Below, piece by piece: positions 35,076 through 45,218 of a stretch of DNA of 64,000 nucleotides (positions within the stretch are counted from its first letter, which is position 1; each line of letters opens with the position of its first letter). The notes beneath the pieces are model-generated. The model was not told the DNA's origin. It worked only from the letters and a program-made list of their open reading frames with translations, and did not search any database. Source of the DNA: Nemophila menziesii (lineage: Eukaryota > Streptophyta > Magnoliopsida > Boraginales > Hydrophyllaceae); contig JARWIR010000035.1 in assembly GCA_029959085.1 (NCBI GenBank), forward strand, positions 2,881,501-2,945,500. The letters run 5' to 3'. The translations under genes were made by a program, and so were the position numbers.

Positions 35076-37883
35076 TCATTTTTTCACATAACCTCCCCAG
35101 CAGTGAGTGAGGTTATCAATGTTTGCTACACGGAATTTGCATCCCTTAGCATTTATGACCACCAGTTGATTCGAAATAACCTTTGTGACCATGAACGGTC
35201 CTTGCGAAGAACTCTTGCCTTCGCGCATTTTTGGAGGAGGATCAGGCTTCTTCAATGCAACTTCTTCGCCTACACTGAACCCTCCTTTCTTTCTCTCTTT
35301 CTTAGGTTCTTTTGGAACCTTCACTTTACGCCCTTTCTCTTTTATCTTAGCACCGTTAAGGAACCATAAATCTGGTGGTTTCTGTTCAAGGTGTGGGTTT
35401 TCCTTAGGATCTGTACGGAGAAACCACGGATTCGGTGGTTTCTTTCTGAGCTCTCTTTCCTCCATTCCTTCGGTTTCCACTACCTTAGTTGGTTCCTTGT
35501 CTGTTTGTTCAATCGCGTCAATCCGGAAGCAATCTTCCTTGGGATCCGGAAACTTCATTGGCTTAAACACGTTAAATTTCACCTCCTCGTCTTGGATATG
35601 CATAATCATTTCACCATTTTCTACATCAATCAAAGTACGCCCCGTGGCTAGGAATGGTCTTCCCAAAATAATGGGGACATTCCTATCCGCGTCGTAATCA
35701 AGTAAAACAAAATCAACAGGAAAGATTGACGTACCAGCCTTGACGAGGACATCTTCTAGTCTTCCCTCTGGATGTACGAGGGATCTGTCAGCCATTTGCA
35801 AAACCATAGAGGTGGGTTTTGCGTTTCCTATCTTCAACTTCTCAAACACGGATTTGGGCATGAGATTAATACTTGCTCCCAAATCACACAAAGTTTTCCC
35901 TTGCCACTTAGCACCAATGGAAATCGGGATCGTAAAACTTCCAGGATCAAGTAATTTGGGTGGCAACTTACTTTGGCAGATGGCACTACACTCTTCTGGT
36001 AAACCCACCATTTCATTCTCAAGATACTGACGCTTGCTGGTGATAGCTCTTTTCAAGAATTTCATGTATTTCGGTACACCTTTGATAGCCTCTAAGAAAG
36101 GTATATTAATGTTAAGCTTACCCACCATGGTCATGAATCTCTGATATTCCGCAGTATCTCCTTTCTTCTGAACTCTTGAGGGGAATGGTGGAGGAGGACG
36201 GAATTCTATAGCATCTTTCTTTTTCGGTTTTTCCGGAATCTTCTCCACTTCAATTATTTCAGGTTCATCTTCTTTCTCTTCCACCTCTTTTACCGGTTTC
36301 TCTTTCACAGTTGTTTCTTTTTCTTTCATAACGGGAAACGGTGGGGGTGGAAGATTCTTACCACTTCTAAGGGCGATCGCGTTACATTCTTCATATGGTT
36401 TAGGTTCTTCAGTATCACTTGGTAATTGTCCTTGTTGACGTTGATTTAATTGCTTATTTATCTGAGCCATCTGAGTTTCCATCAATTTAAGTGATGCGGC
36501 TGTAGTTTGTTGAATTGTGATTAGTGTTGTCAAGGTTTGTTGAACATCTAGAGCACCTTCTTGAGGTTGAGCAGGTAAATCTTTCTGGTTCATGGTTTCA
36601 GTATAAGCATCTTGAGGAGGCTGTCTCTGAGCTTGGTTTCCGTATGCTTGTCCACCTTGGTAGTTGTTCTGAGGTCTTGGTTGAAAGTTGTTTCCTTGGG
36701 GGCGTGGTTGATATGCATAGGTTGGATTAGCAGCCCCATTTGGATTTGAATACTGGAAACCCGGATGGTTTCTATTCGGTTGATAGCCTTGACCACTTGA
36801 ATTGTAATTCCCTCGGTTGGATACGAACATTACGGATTCTGGATTGTTTTGACAGGTCTCCCAATCATGATCTTGTGTACCACAGTTAGAACATCCATAA
36901 ACTTCTTGTGTAACATTAACTTCCGCTCTTTTTCTTGCAACACTCTTTGTAACGGCTATAGTAAGTTGTTTCAGTTGTTGCTCGAGTTTGCTTTCCATGG
37001 CGGTGACTTTTTCTTCAATTGACGCAGTATTTCCACCTCGAACAGGTGTTCTTACAGTGTTCCAACCAAGTTCATTTGTTACAGTTCTATTCAAAATAAT
37101 CTTCGCGTGAACTGGTTGTACCTGTAGGAATCCACCACCACAAAGCAAGTCTAGATCCTTTCTTGAAGAGCCATCAAGTCCTCAGTAAAATATCTTCATT
37201 TGTTGAATTTCTGTGAGGCCATGATCAGGGACTCTTCGTAAGCAAATCTGAAATCTCTTCCAACTTCTACCCAAAGTCTCGTCTTGATCTTGTTTGAATG
37301 AGGTTAGTTCAACTTGCGCATCTAATCTCATATTCGTTGGGTAGTATCTATCGAAGAACGCGGTTTGTAATGCGTCCCATGTTGTAATTGTTCCGGGTTC
37401 TTGAGAATCATGCCACTCACTTGCTCCATCAATAACGAAGTATCTAAAATTAGCAAAATACATTTGCGCTTTAGTTACTCCTTGCGTAATATAAGAATCG
37501 CAAATTTGCATGAACTTCTGTACAGCACGGATCGGATCTTCGGTAGGTGCTCCTCGGAAATTGCCATAACTTTGAAATTGAGATAGCATACCAGGATCAG
37601 GTCTGAATCTCTCGACCTTAATATTTGCAGGGCCAATTCCGAGGGCAGGAGCTCGAAACGGAGCTTCTTCGGGGCCATTGATGAACCACGGATCATTATT
37701 TCGAGCAACAGGAGCAGCTGGAGGGAGTTGATTTCCAACTTGACGATTGTCAACTGGGTCTTCAGCCATTGGTTCTTTTGCTAATTGATCCTCTAACTCT
37801 TTTGCTTTAGCGTCTCTCTTTCTTTTGTTTGCTTCACGAACTAGGCTTTCGGGATTCGCAAGAATCACGATATCTTCACGCAT
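35076..37883 (-). pseudogene. Athila Gag-protease with one stop; RT, RNase H, IN core missing
   Basis: One frame of about 936 codons with a single TGA at 37182-37184, where element 2 has AGA. The start is the ATG at 37883 (MREDIVILANPESL), matching the element 2 N-terminus; an upstream ATG at 37964 would add a hydrophobic stretch not seen in the relative. Before the stop: Gag ([36 protein letters not shown]). After it: CX2CX4HX4C knuckle (CSNCGTQDHDWETC), long Q/N-rich linker, [15 protein letters not shown] and protease [12 protein letters not shown]. After EEVKFNVF and DCFRID the sequence leaves element 2 and goes to a charged linker with a duplicated KPP..WFL motif. It then ends in an integrase C-terminal GPF/Y-like module (FSVGEEVAL, SQGPFMVTKV). 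Gag-PR without the copying enzymes implies dependence on complete relatives. Confidence 0.85.
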
Positions 37884-38004
37884 AAACCAAAACCTGTAAA
37901 CCTGAGAAAGAAAGACAACCCAAAGCGTAAAACTGAAAAATAAAACGAAAAATAAAACTAACAATTAAACTACTAAAGGATTAACACCGGGGTCACACGC
38001 TACC

Positions 38005-38023
38005 GTCCCCGGCAGCGGCGCCA
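38005..38023 (-). promoter_or_regulatory. Primer binding site (tRNA-Asp type), element 1
   Basis: In coding sense TGGCGCCGCTGCCGGGGAC, 6 bases from the LTR. It matches the Athila-type primer site complementary to the 3' end of tRNA-Asp. Identical in element 2 (57885-57903). Confidence 0.88.
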
Positions 38024-38029
38024 AAGACT

Positions 38030-39790
38030 TGGTGGGTCCTGGTGTGTTATTAAATTAATGCGAAAGTAAAGGAACCACAATCACCATAAGTGTACGGTTG
38101 TCCAAGTAATATTCGATAAATCGAGTTCGTTCGCAGGGACGGATTAGGCACAACTCAGGTATTAATCAAAAAGTAAGAATAATTGCTTAACAGAAAAATA
38201 AAGTAAAAATTTTTGTTCGGTTTTATAAATTAAAAGATGCAAGAAAATAAATTACTGAATTAAAAGAAAGCGAATAAAAGAGATTTGAAACTTCAGATGA
38301 GAAAGAGTACTTGATCCTCGCAAGGGTTTCACCTAACCTATCTAATTCATGTTTCTGTTTAAGGGCTAAACTGATATTATTATGCTAGTCGGGACTCTAA
38401 TGTCTCCTAGCCCCCGTCAGGGTGGACCTAAGAGCTATCCTACGGTATTACAAACCCCGTCAAGGTGAATATAAGCTACTTTCAGATGAATAATAATTTA
38501 CCTCTTTGACTGCATGGTTAGTTAAGCCCTATCAAGGTCAATAACGGATACTATGCGTCTATTATCTAAGTCTGTAATTAAACCCCCCGTCAAGGTGATC
38601 CATACGCCACTATATGGAATAGCCTAATTACTATGAGCTAAGTTTGATTCATGACTTCAAAATTAGTAATTAAAACAAGATAATAGTCAACACAAAATAC
38701 ATAGTCTAATTTAAACTATTAAATCCCAAATTCAGAAAACATAAATTAAACAGAATTAAGTTCAACCCATATAGCGATTCTCAAGTACTAAAGAAATTAG
38801 TTCATAACAGAATAAAAAACTAAAATTAAATTAAATGAACTCATAATGTCGAATTACAGAAAGAAAATAAAGAACCTAAAGGTTAAGATGACTGGTGATG
38901 GAAGAACAGGACTCCTCCAGCACTAGCTTCTCCTTGCCTCCTTGCTCTGACTTGAAAACCTTAAGCCTCTTGTGTAATTCTCTGAAGTGTGTGAAAGTAG
39001 GAGGTTAAGGGGTGTATTTATAGGTGTTGGAAGACCCTAGGTCGAATTTTGCTTGGAGTGGAAGACAAGTCAAAGACTCTCAAATTCGTAGCTCTTTAGA
39101 AGGTAAGATTCTGCTGATTTGATTTGATCATATCTTTTTCAATACTTATCCGTTTGAGAAGTTCCAATATATGAAACTGCTTGTCTTGGAAAGCTCTTTC
39201 TATTGGTGCAGACCACTCGTCCAGAATCCAAGACAATCTTTTATTATGATTTTATTCCTAAAACGTGGCTGGATTTCAGATTTCAAAAGGCAGCTTTATC
39301 TTTTCCTCCTTTGAATAAATCTTTCCTACATCTTCTTATTTCCATGTAAATCTTCTTTCCTTTCATCTTTATCTTGACTTGGCCTCTAAGTAATTACCAA
39401 TTATCTTTTTAAAGCTTCACATTAAATAAATAATTAAACCGCATATGCTAAAAAAGAATAAATCAATAAATCAAGAAATCGAAAAAGGAAAGTGTACTCT
39501 AAAAATAGAAACTCGACTAAAAATCACTTCCTAACACTCTAAAATACACTAAGACTTTATTCTCACTTTTTCTCCTTGAATTGGTCTTTCATGGAATTTA
39601 AGAATCAATTAACTTTGCATTAAAAATAGTCAAATTTACGCACAAAAGCTCAGATTCTGCAAATAGTTAATTTCCAAGGGGAGAAAGTGCAATATGATCA
39701 AATAAGCCTAAAAGTCTATCAAACAAGTCATTTTTTCAACTAAAAGGATGTCTCCAAGGGCTAATAATTAGAACAAATCGGGAGACATCA
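38030..39790 (-). repeat. Athila element 1 LTR (coding 5' side)
   Basis: 1761-bp direct repeat of 30454-32214. TATA-like TATAAATA on the minus strand at 39015-39022 would place transcript starts about 30 bases further left, so the four ccgtca(a/g)ggt motifs lie in the transcribed leader. Confidence 0.95.
39015..39022 (-). promoter_or_regulatory. TATA box of Athila element 1
   Basis: TATAAATA on the minus strand within the coding-5' LTR, about 770 bases from the U3 end. Equivalent TATA-like sites occur in the other LTRs of the family. Confidence 0.55.
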
Positions 39791-39795
39791 AGGAC

Positions 39796-41082
39796 TTAAT
39801 CTAAACTTGTTCTTAATAGTAGGATCATCGAGTTAAGACCTCGATGATCCGTTTATATTAATATGTAGCTAACAAGTATTTATTGGATAAATATCGGTAG
39901 TTCTCGTTTACCGAGTTAGGTGCATAGATAATGCACATAGAGATGTGATTATCGAACCGACTAAAACTAGAGATTCCTAAAGGTTAATTACCTTGAACTG
40001 TCAAGTAGGGTAATCTCTATAAGGATTTTTATAATTTTAATCCTTTGACCTGAGATCATCACTATAGTTGCCTATGTGCTTATTATGTTTTCATACTGGA
40101 CTACTAGTGTGTCATAATGCTAGTCGAAAGGGTATTGGACGTAGCTAAGTATATATGCTCATAGGGATGAGTCAAGATGGAATCTATCAACTCTAGGTAA
40201 AGAGTTTGACCTCTACGATGTCATAAGATTGTAACGATTGTATCGAATCCTTGGCCAAGGTGACAGAATGAATGAAGAAAGGATTTTCTTAGGTCATTCG
40301 TCAATCGTTGATAATCGTCTGTAACATAGTTGATTTTCTAATTGGGTTTGACAGTTGTACCATATACCAGGATGATCCGGAGCTGTAAAGATAGAGGGAA
40401 TACCTGTATCATTCTTCACCGGGTTCTTTGTACAGAGTTACTTCACGTTATCCGGTCGTTGGGGAGTGTTGTTAGACGCCAACCTCGATTAGTAGTTAAT
40501 TTAATTAACTACTACCGGTTTAACGATGAACCCACGTAGTCGCACACTAACGAGTGCATACACTAACGAGTGCATTGTACTTGCTTCATAACGTTACTTA
40601 ATTTTATTATTAGATAATAAATATTAATGAGTTATATACTTGGAATATTGGTATATTAATTTGCTAGCACAAATTAATATTCTAATATTAGACCGATCTA
40701 AGGAAAAAGAGAAAAAAGGGAAAAAGGTCATAGGTTTGTGGATCAAACCATGGACCTCTAGTAGTTTGAAATATGCCAACTAGGCTAGTCAAGTCTTTTT
40801 GTATAATGTAAAATGTTCAAGTATACTTCATAAGTGGGTAGTGGACCAAATTATTAAGATAATTAGTTTTCATTATACGTTCCGCTTTTGGCTTTTCCAC
40901 TTCTTGGCTTTTTCGTGGAGGCTTCAAATCTTGGAAGTTAGAATTTGACAATTCCATTCACACAACGGGTTTAAGGTATGTAATCGTTATCATACTTTGT
41001 TTTAAATTCATTATCTATTAGGATTGCAATTTCTATCTTCCGTTGTAATATATGTGATATAATCGTTATTTCAATTCCTTCA
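39796..41082 (+). repeat. Copia 5' LTR, second part
   Basis: Continues the LTR after the Athila insertion and matches 63073-64000 with about 7% difference in a stretch compared by eye. It contains a private duplication near 40543-40576 (cactaacgagtgcat twice; once in the 3' LTR). It ends CA just before the primer site. Confidence 0.88.
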
Positions 41083-41083
41083 A

Positions 41084-41096
41084 GTTGTATCAGAGC
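41084..41096 (+). promoter_or_regulatory. Copia primer binding site (initiator Met tRNA)
   Basis: gttgtatcagagcc follows the LTR end by one or two bases. It differs from the usual copia TGGTATCAGAGC by one base (T for G). Confidence 0.8.
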
Positions 41097-41623
41097 CAAT
41101 TGTTGCGATTTAGGTATTTAAACTTGATATTATCTGATAGTATATAAGCTTTGTTTTAAAGATATATATAAAAATTATTTTTATATAGTAAATTAAAATT
41201 TATTTTATATATTAAATTATTTATTCGGATTCATATTAAATTGTTTAATTATGATTTATAATAAATTGGCTGCGAATTGTTTTTTTTTTATTTTGATTTT
41301 AATCAGGAATCATAAGAAAATTGTTTCTTTTTGCTTTCTATCGTTCATTATAAAGAAAGAAAAAACTTATAGCAGCGGCGCTCTTGCTTTGGGTTAAAAA
41401 ATATTTAAAGATGGTTGTGTTCGGTTTGGATCGGCCATCTGTTTTGATATTGTCTAGTTTTTGTTTTTTAAAAGAAGAAAAAATGAAAAGGAACCTGATG
41501 GTGGTTTATGTGAAACAATTGCTGCCATATAGCTATATGTTGTTATGTTTTGAGAAAAAAAACAATACCTGCAAAATGTTGTCAGGCAATTCATGTGAAT
41601 TGTTGTCACGTGAAACAATTGCT
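41097..41623 (+). other. Copia leader region, no readable gag
   Basis: AT-rich. An ORF at 41384-41734 runs into the MULE end and shows no Gag motif. I see nothing else. It ends at the MULE insertion. Confidence 0.5.
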
Positions 41624-41757
41624 GAGTTAATTGTCAGAATATACCTGACAAGAAAAGAAAAGGTAAAAGTATACCACGTTGAAAAGTATTTGCAATGGTA
41701 TACCAATTCGGTAACCCATTTACCGAAAAGATAATTTCGGTAACCCAGTTACCGAAT
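41624..41757 (+). repeat. MULE left terminal inverted repeat
   Basis: Inverted copy of 45072-45208 with a few mismatches. Its inner part carries the 21-base hairpin units described separately. Confidence 0.9.
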
Positions 41758-41787
41758 TTCTTGTTTTTCGGTAACCCAGTTACCGAA
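41707..41787. repeat. Hairpin units, MULE left end (three)
   Basis: Three 21-base near-palindromes at 41707-41727, 41736-41756 and 41767-41787. Stems are TTCGGTAAC and GTTACCGAA around CCA; the first has one stem mismatch. Confidence 0.9.
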
Positions 41788-41828
41788 TTAGCACCATGTG
41801 CTTTGCGCGTGCACCGCCTTCCCCCCTC

Positions 41829-41836
41829 TATAAATA
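41829..41836 (+). promoter_or_regulatory. TATA box of the PMD gene
   Basis: ctctataaatacctc preceded by a C-rich run and followed by a CT-rich leader (cctcctcactctttccctca). It lies about 660 bases upstream of the ATG; gtaagtg at 41942 suggests a leader intron. Confidence 0.65.
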
Positions 41837-42491
41837 CCTCTCCTCCTCACTCTTTCCCTCACTCCAACCTTCTCCATCAATTTCTCTATTCTCTCACTCA
41901 CTCCATCTTTCTCTATCCATTTTCCAAGCTCTCCTCTCACGGTAAGTGTTTTCACTTTTCTTTTATTTTCTTTTATTTTCTTTTAATTTATTATATTGTT
42001 TTATTTGTAATGTTTATTTGTTTTATATATTTTAGATTTACAGTTTTGATCCTCCTCTTACATCTTCTACGGGAAAAGGTATGTTTTTCTATCCTTTTTT
42101 TTTTAATTTTAATTATTATTTAATTATTAATGTTTATATTTTATGTAGAATTGTAAAACTTAAATTAGGTTAATGTTATTATAATTAGTTAAAATATTAT
42201 TAATGATAAGATATATTACTATATTATATATTTTTTTTAAGTTAAATAAATTATTGTAATATATTTATATTTATATTAGTTTGAAAAAAAATGCGTTAAA
42301 TTTAGGGTTTTTTTTATAATATTAATTGAAATAATTTAATTTTAATTATTTTAGAATTGTTTTATTGAATTTGTTAGGCAATTATTTTAGAGTGTAGGAG
42401 TATAGTTTTAAAAAATACATTATTAGTAATTAGCATTTTAAAAAATTACACGATTTATAACAAATATTTGTGTTATATTAGGAATTTAAAG

Positions 42492-43010
42492 ATGTATACC
42501 TCACAAGGTTCACAGGGTGAGAGTAGTAGTAGTTATGAAGCAACTTACGATAAAAAATTTTTATGGCTTCAAGACAACCATAGGAGCTCTAAGATATTTG
42601 AGGTAATTTTAGTTGTTGTAAAATAAATTATTTATGTAATTATTATTTATTTTCTACTTATGTTAATATTTATATATCAGGAGAAAGATTACGATTACTC
42701 AATGAAGTACTATAGAAATGCGCCATGGGCATTGGAAGACGTTCGAGTCAGGCAAATTGTCACGGATGCGGGTTTCGGGTGTATTCAGTCATATGGGAGT
42801 ACAATTTTAGACCATGCACTATTAAAGGCATTAGGCGAGAGATGGCGGCGCGAGACACACACATTTCTCATGCGTGGTGGTGAGATTACAGTGACCTTGC
42901 AAGATGTTGCAATGATTTTAGGAGTGCCTATTGATGGTGAGCCCGTCATCGCCACTTGCAACTGCGACTCGCCATTGTGTACAAGAATTTTTTCATCGTG
43001 GTGTTTTTAA
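42492..43010 (+). pseudogene. Plant mobile domain (PMD) protein gene, 3'-truncated
   Basis: Exon 1 at 42492-42602 (37 codons, MYTSQGSQGESSSSYEATYD), intron 42603-42680 (GT...CAG), exon 2 from 42681. The protein shows the N-terminal half of the plant mobile domain: APWALEDVRVRQIV, DAGFGCIQ, LDHALLKALGERWRRETHTF, GGEITVTLQDVAMILGVPI. In the family the pattern is ALVERWRPETHTFHL, then TLQDVA.LLGL. PMD proteins include the nuclear Arabidopsis MAIN and MAIL1, and PMD genes are known to travel in transposons. The domain is cut at about residue 130. The frame then runs into antisense transposase sequence and stops at 43010. The remaining half is unlikely to be functional. Confidence 0.85.
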
Positions 43011-44583
43011 ATATGGTGTTGAAATTACTTACGATGTGACGCACACAAAATCGATGTTTAGCAGTCGGCAAATGTATTCGCACCGCCTGAATAATGCCAG
43101 CATGTCGATCAGACATGATACAGAGATCACGTTGCGTTACGAATTCTCTCAAACACCTACAAAAGAAACCCCACGAATCCGCCGTCTCGCTATCGACTAT
43201 GGCAAAGCATAAGGGAAAGAGGGCATTAACAGAATCGTATGCGACAGCGACGAGTAACTTACCGTTGTATTTTCCGTATAAATGAGTACCGTCAATACTC
43301 AACAACGGCCTACAGAATCGGAAACCTTCAATAGCGGCTCCAAATGCCCAAAAGACCATTTCGAATGTTGCGGTGTTTGTGGAATGTTGGACGAAACGAT
43401 GATTAAATTCGACAACACTTCCAGGGTTTGAGCGCAGGATCTCCGCGAAAAGTCTTGGGAGCTTCGGAAACGCTTCCTCATGGGTACCAAACATTCTCTC
43501 TAAAACTTTTTGTTTCGCTCGCCAAGCCTTCGAATACGATATATTGTATTGGAATTGTTGGAAGATGCTTGCCCTTATAACTGAGATGGGTAACCCTAAA
43601 TCAGCTCTCACTAGGTGGTGCACCTTATTAGCCACAAACTCGGATGTGATGTTGCGATGATTCTTCAACACCACTTCATACCGACATGAGTGAGGTTCGT
43701 TTAACTTTGAAACAACCCACATCATCGAACTTTTCCGTAACGAACACCGACAGCTCCATCGACAACCCGTATCTTTCATTTTACATACAAGAGAAACGTG
43801 ATCAACATCAGTCCTTTTCACCGAGAATTGGCGGTGTCTAGCTATGTGCCATGCTTTGATGGCGTCTGTAAATGCCTCCTTTGAGTAAAACATCGTCCCA
43901 TTACTTATATCACCACCCTCTCCCACTGAATCATTATAACAATTCGCCCAATCACTGCAGACGTTTTGATCAGCCCAAGAAACATCTACAAATCCAGGAT
44001 GAGGAGGTTCCATGATTTTTGGTGGGGCCTCCTCATCGGTTGACGACCCTTCACTGAAGGTATCCGAATACTCTCCATCGTTGGACACCGTATCATCCTC
44101 GGGAATATATTCCTCATCGCTTGACAACCTATCCTCATCAGGGATATAGATCTCATTCATAGTGTTTGGATCCACTTGAAATAATGCTTCAGTAGATGTT
44201 GGAGTAGCTGATACAACACGTGATCTACGGATTACCCTTTCAGTGTTAACATAATCTTGTTGTCGTGAAAAATCTACATACAACTCGATATATCCATTAC
44301 TCGATTCCCGTTGCCGATCAAACAATAACTGAATAATCCCGGAATCGTTTACAGGGAGCAAATCGTACTTTGGAGGATCCTGACTTAATGGCATCCTCTG
44401 GATCTGGACATCAACCTTTTCACTATCAAAACCGCAACCTTGACATATGATTCTTTTTAGCTTGATTATTGACGTATTATCTTCTACTAGAATGAAGATA
44501 CTGTTTCCACCATTATAAGAGACACCACCATTAGCTTGGCGGTAAATGCTACCATTAAAATAACACTGAAAATATACTGCCAT
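42946..44583 (-). pseudogene. MULE transposase, 3'-truncated
   Basis: 545 residues from the ATG at 44583. Order: N-terminal PB1/ubiquitin-like region (1-105), acidic linker (about 140-190), Mutator DNA-binding/zinc domain (about 230-300: FYSKEAFTDAIKAWHIARHR, CRWSCRCSLR, PHSC), then the DDE-type catalytic domain from about 365. The first catalytic Asp is D431 (LLSIDGTHL) and the second is D492 (CIMSDRH), followed by HRFCVRHIVSNF. The third acidic residue, the SWIM zinc finger and the C-terminus are absent because the frame ends in MASRSCKWR and stops inside PMD sequence. Full MULE transposases are usually 700-900 residues. The upstream region has its own TATA box. It could bind the inverted repeats but should not cut DNA. 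Confidence 0.9.
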
Positions 44584-44858
44584 ATGACCTACACAGTTAA
44601 CAACAAAACGTTAACATTTATTATACATATAACAACAATAACTTAAAAACGGATATAATAACATATTATTTTATATTTATCAAATATTATAAATATAGTT
44701 AGCAAAAAAACTTAATTATATTAACAAAACTTACTTAATAGAAAGTAAACCCGATTGAAGTAACCAAAAGAAATAATTAAAAGAGAGGATAAAATTAGAG
44801 AGAATAAGTAAAGAGAGGAAGAGAAGATTGGTGTGAGATTGAATGATTTTGGTGGTGT

Positions 44859-44867
44859 TATTTATAG
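44859..44867 (-). promoter_or_regulatory. TATA box of the MULE transposase
   Basis: CTATAAATA on the minus strand, about 275 bases upstream of the transposase ATG, in a position mirroring the PMD promoter. Confidence 0.6.
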
Positions 44868-44984
44868 GGAGGAAAAGGGTAATTTAGGGATAAAATTTGG
44901 TAGGTATCGGATAAATTTGACGAGGATCGACAACGTATGCAATCCACGACAAGGGTCGACGAGGATCGACAGTTGTATTAGCGT

Positions 44985-45125
44985 TTCGGATACCCAGTAT
45001 CCGAAAAGGGGTTTTGTCTCACAGAACAAAACCATTTCGGTAGCTGGGTTACCGAAAATGTATTAAATGTCAATTCGGTAACTGGGTTACCGAAAATCTT
45101 TTAATTCGGTAAATGGGTTACCGAA
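44985..45125. repeat. Hairpin units, MULE right end (four)
   Basis: 21-base near-palindromes at 44985-45005, 45036-45056, 45074-45094 and 45105-45125. The outermost one has a different stem (TTCGGATAC / GTATCCGAA) that still pairs perfectly around CCA. Confidence 0.9.
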
Positions 45126-45208
45126 TTGGTATACCATTGCAAATACTTTCCAACGTGGTATACTTTTGCCTTTTCTTTTCTTGTCAGGTATATTCTGACA
45201 ATTAACTC
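45072..45208 (-). repeat. MULE right terminal inverted repeat
   Basis: Inverted copy of 41624-41757, ending ...caattaactc. Confidence 0.9.
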
Positions 45209-45218
45209 AACAATTTCT

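Larger units (their letters stand above)
30454..39790 (-). mobile_element. Non-autonomous Athila-clade Ty3/gypsy element (element 1)
   Basis: 9337 bp with 1761-bp LTRs, coded on the minus strand. It has a tRNA-Asp-type primer site next to its coding-5' LTR (right side), Gag-PR with one stop codon, no RT, RNase H or integrase core, a 151-residue ORF3 relic and a polypurine tract at the left LTR. Its ends, leader, post-pol motif and 3' region match those of the complete element at 46645-59471. About 30 differences between its two LTRs by eye (under 2%) mean it is younger than the copia host but older than element 2. It probably relied on proteins from complete relatives. Confidence 0.92.
30449..39795. 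repeat. Target-site duplication AGGAC around Athila element 1
   Basis: AGGAC at 30449-30453 and again at 39791-39795, directly outside the TG...CA ends of the inserted element. The copia 3' LTR at about 63068-63072 keeps the uninterrupted site (agctcataggacttaatc), which proves the insertion point. Confidence 0.97.
41624..45208 (-). mobile_element. Mutator-like element (MULE) with plant-mobile-domain gene
   Basis: 3585 bp bounded by terminal inverted repeats of about 135 bp that begin GAGTTAATTGTCAG, close to the Mu-type end GAGATAATTGCC. Inside, a transposase gene reads leftward from the right end and a plant-mobile-domain (PMD) gene reads rightward from the left end. Both lose their 3' halves where they meet at about 42950. 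Each has its own TATA box just inside the inverted repeat. Without the third catalytic residue it is non-autonomous. Confidence 0.93.
41614..45218. repeat. MULE target-site duplication
   Basis: aacaattgct at 41614-41623 and aacaatttct at 45209-45218: a 10-bp duplication with one mismatch (or 9 bp with one mismatch), the size expected for Mutator-like elements, directly outside the inverted repeats. Confidence 0.8.

Noticed and set aside
35185..35697. 170-codon plus-strand frame over Gag-PR of element 1
   Set aside because: Antisense shadow of the real minus-strand Gag-PR frame; serine/phenylalanine-rich with no motif.
41384..41734. 116-codon plus-strand frame at the MULE left edge as copia Gag
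   Set aside because: It crosses the MULE boundary and shows no zinc knuckle or Gag motif.
42492..44583. PMD gene as a domesticated host gene of MAIN/MAIL type
   Set aside because: It lies between MULE inverted repeats with target duplication and is cut in the middle of the domain.
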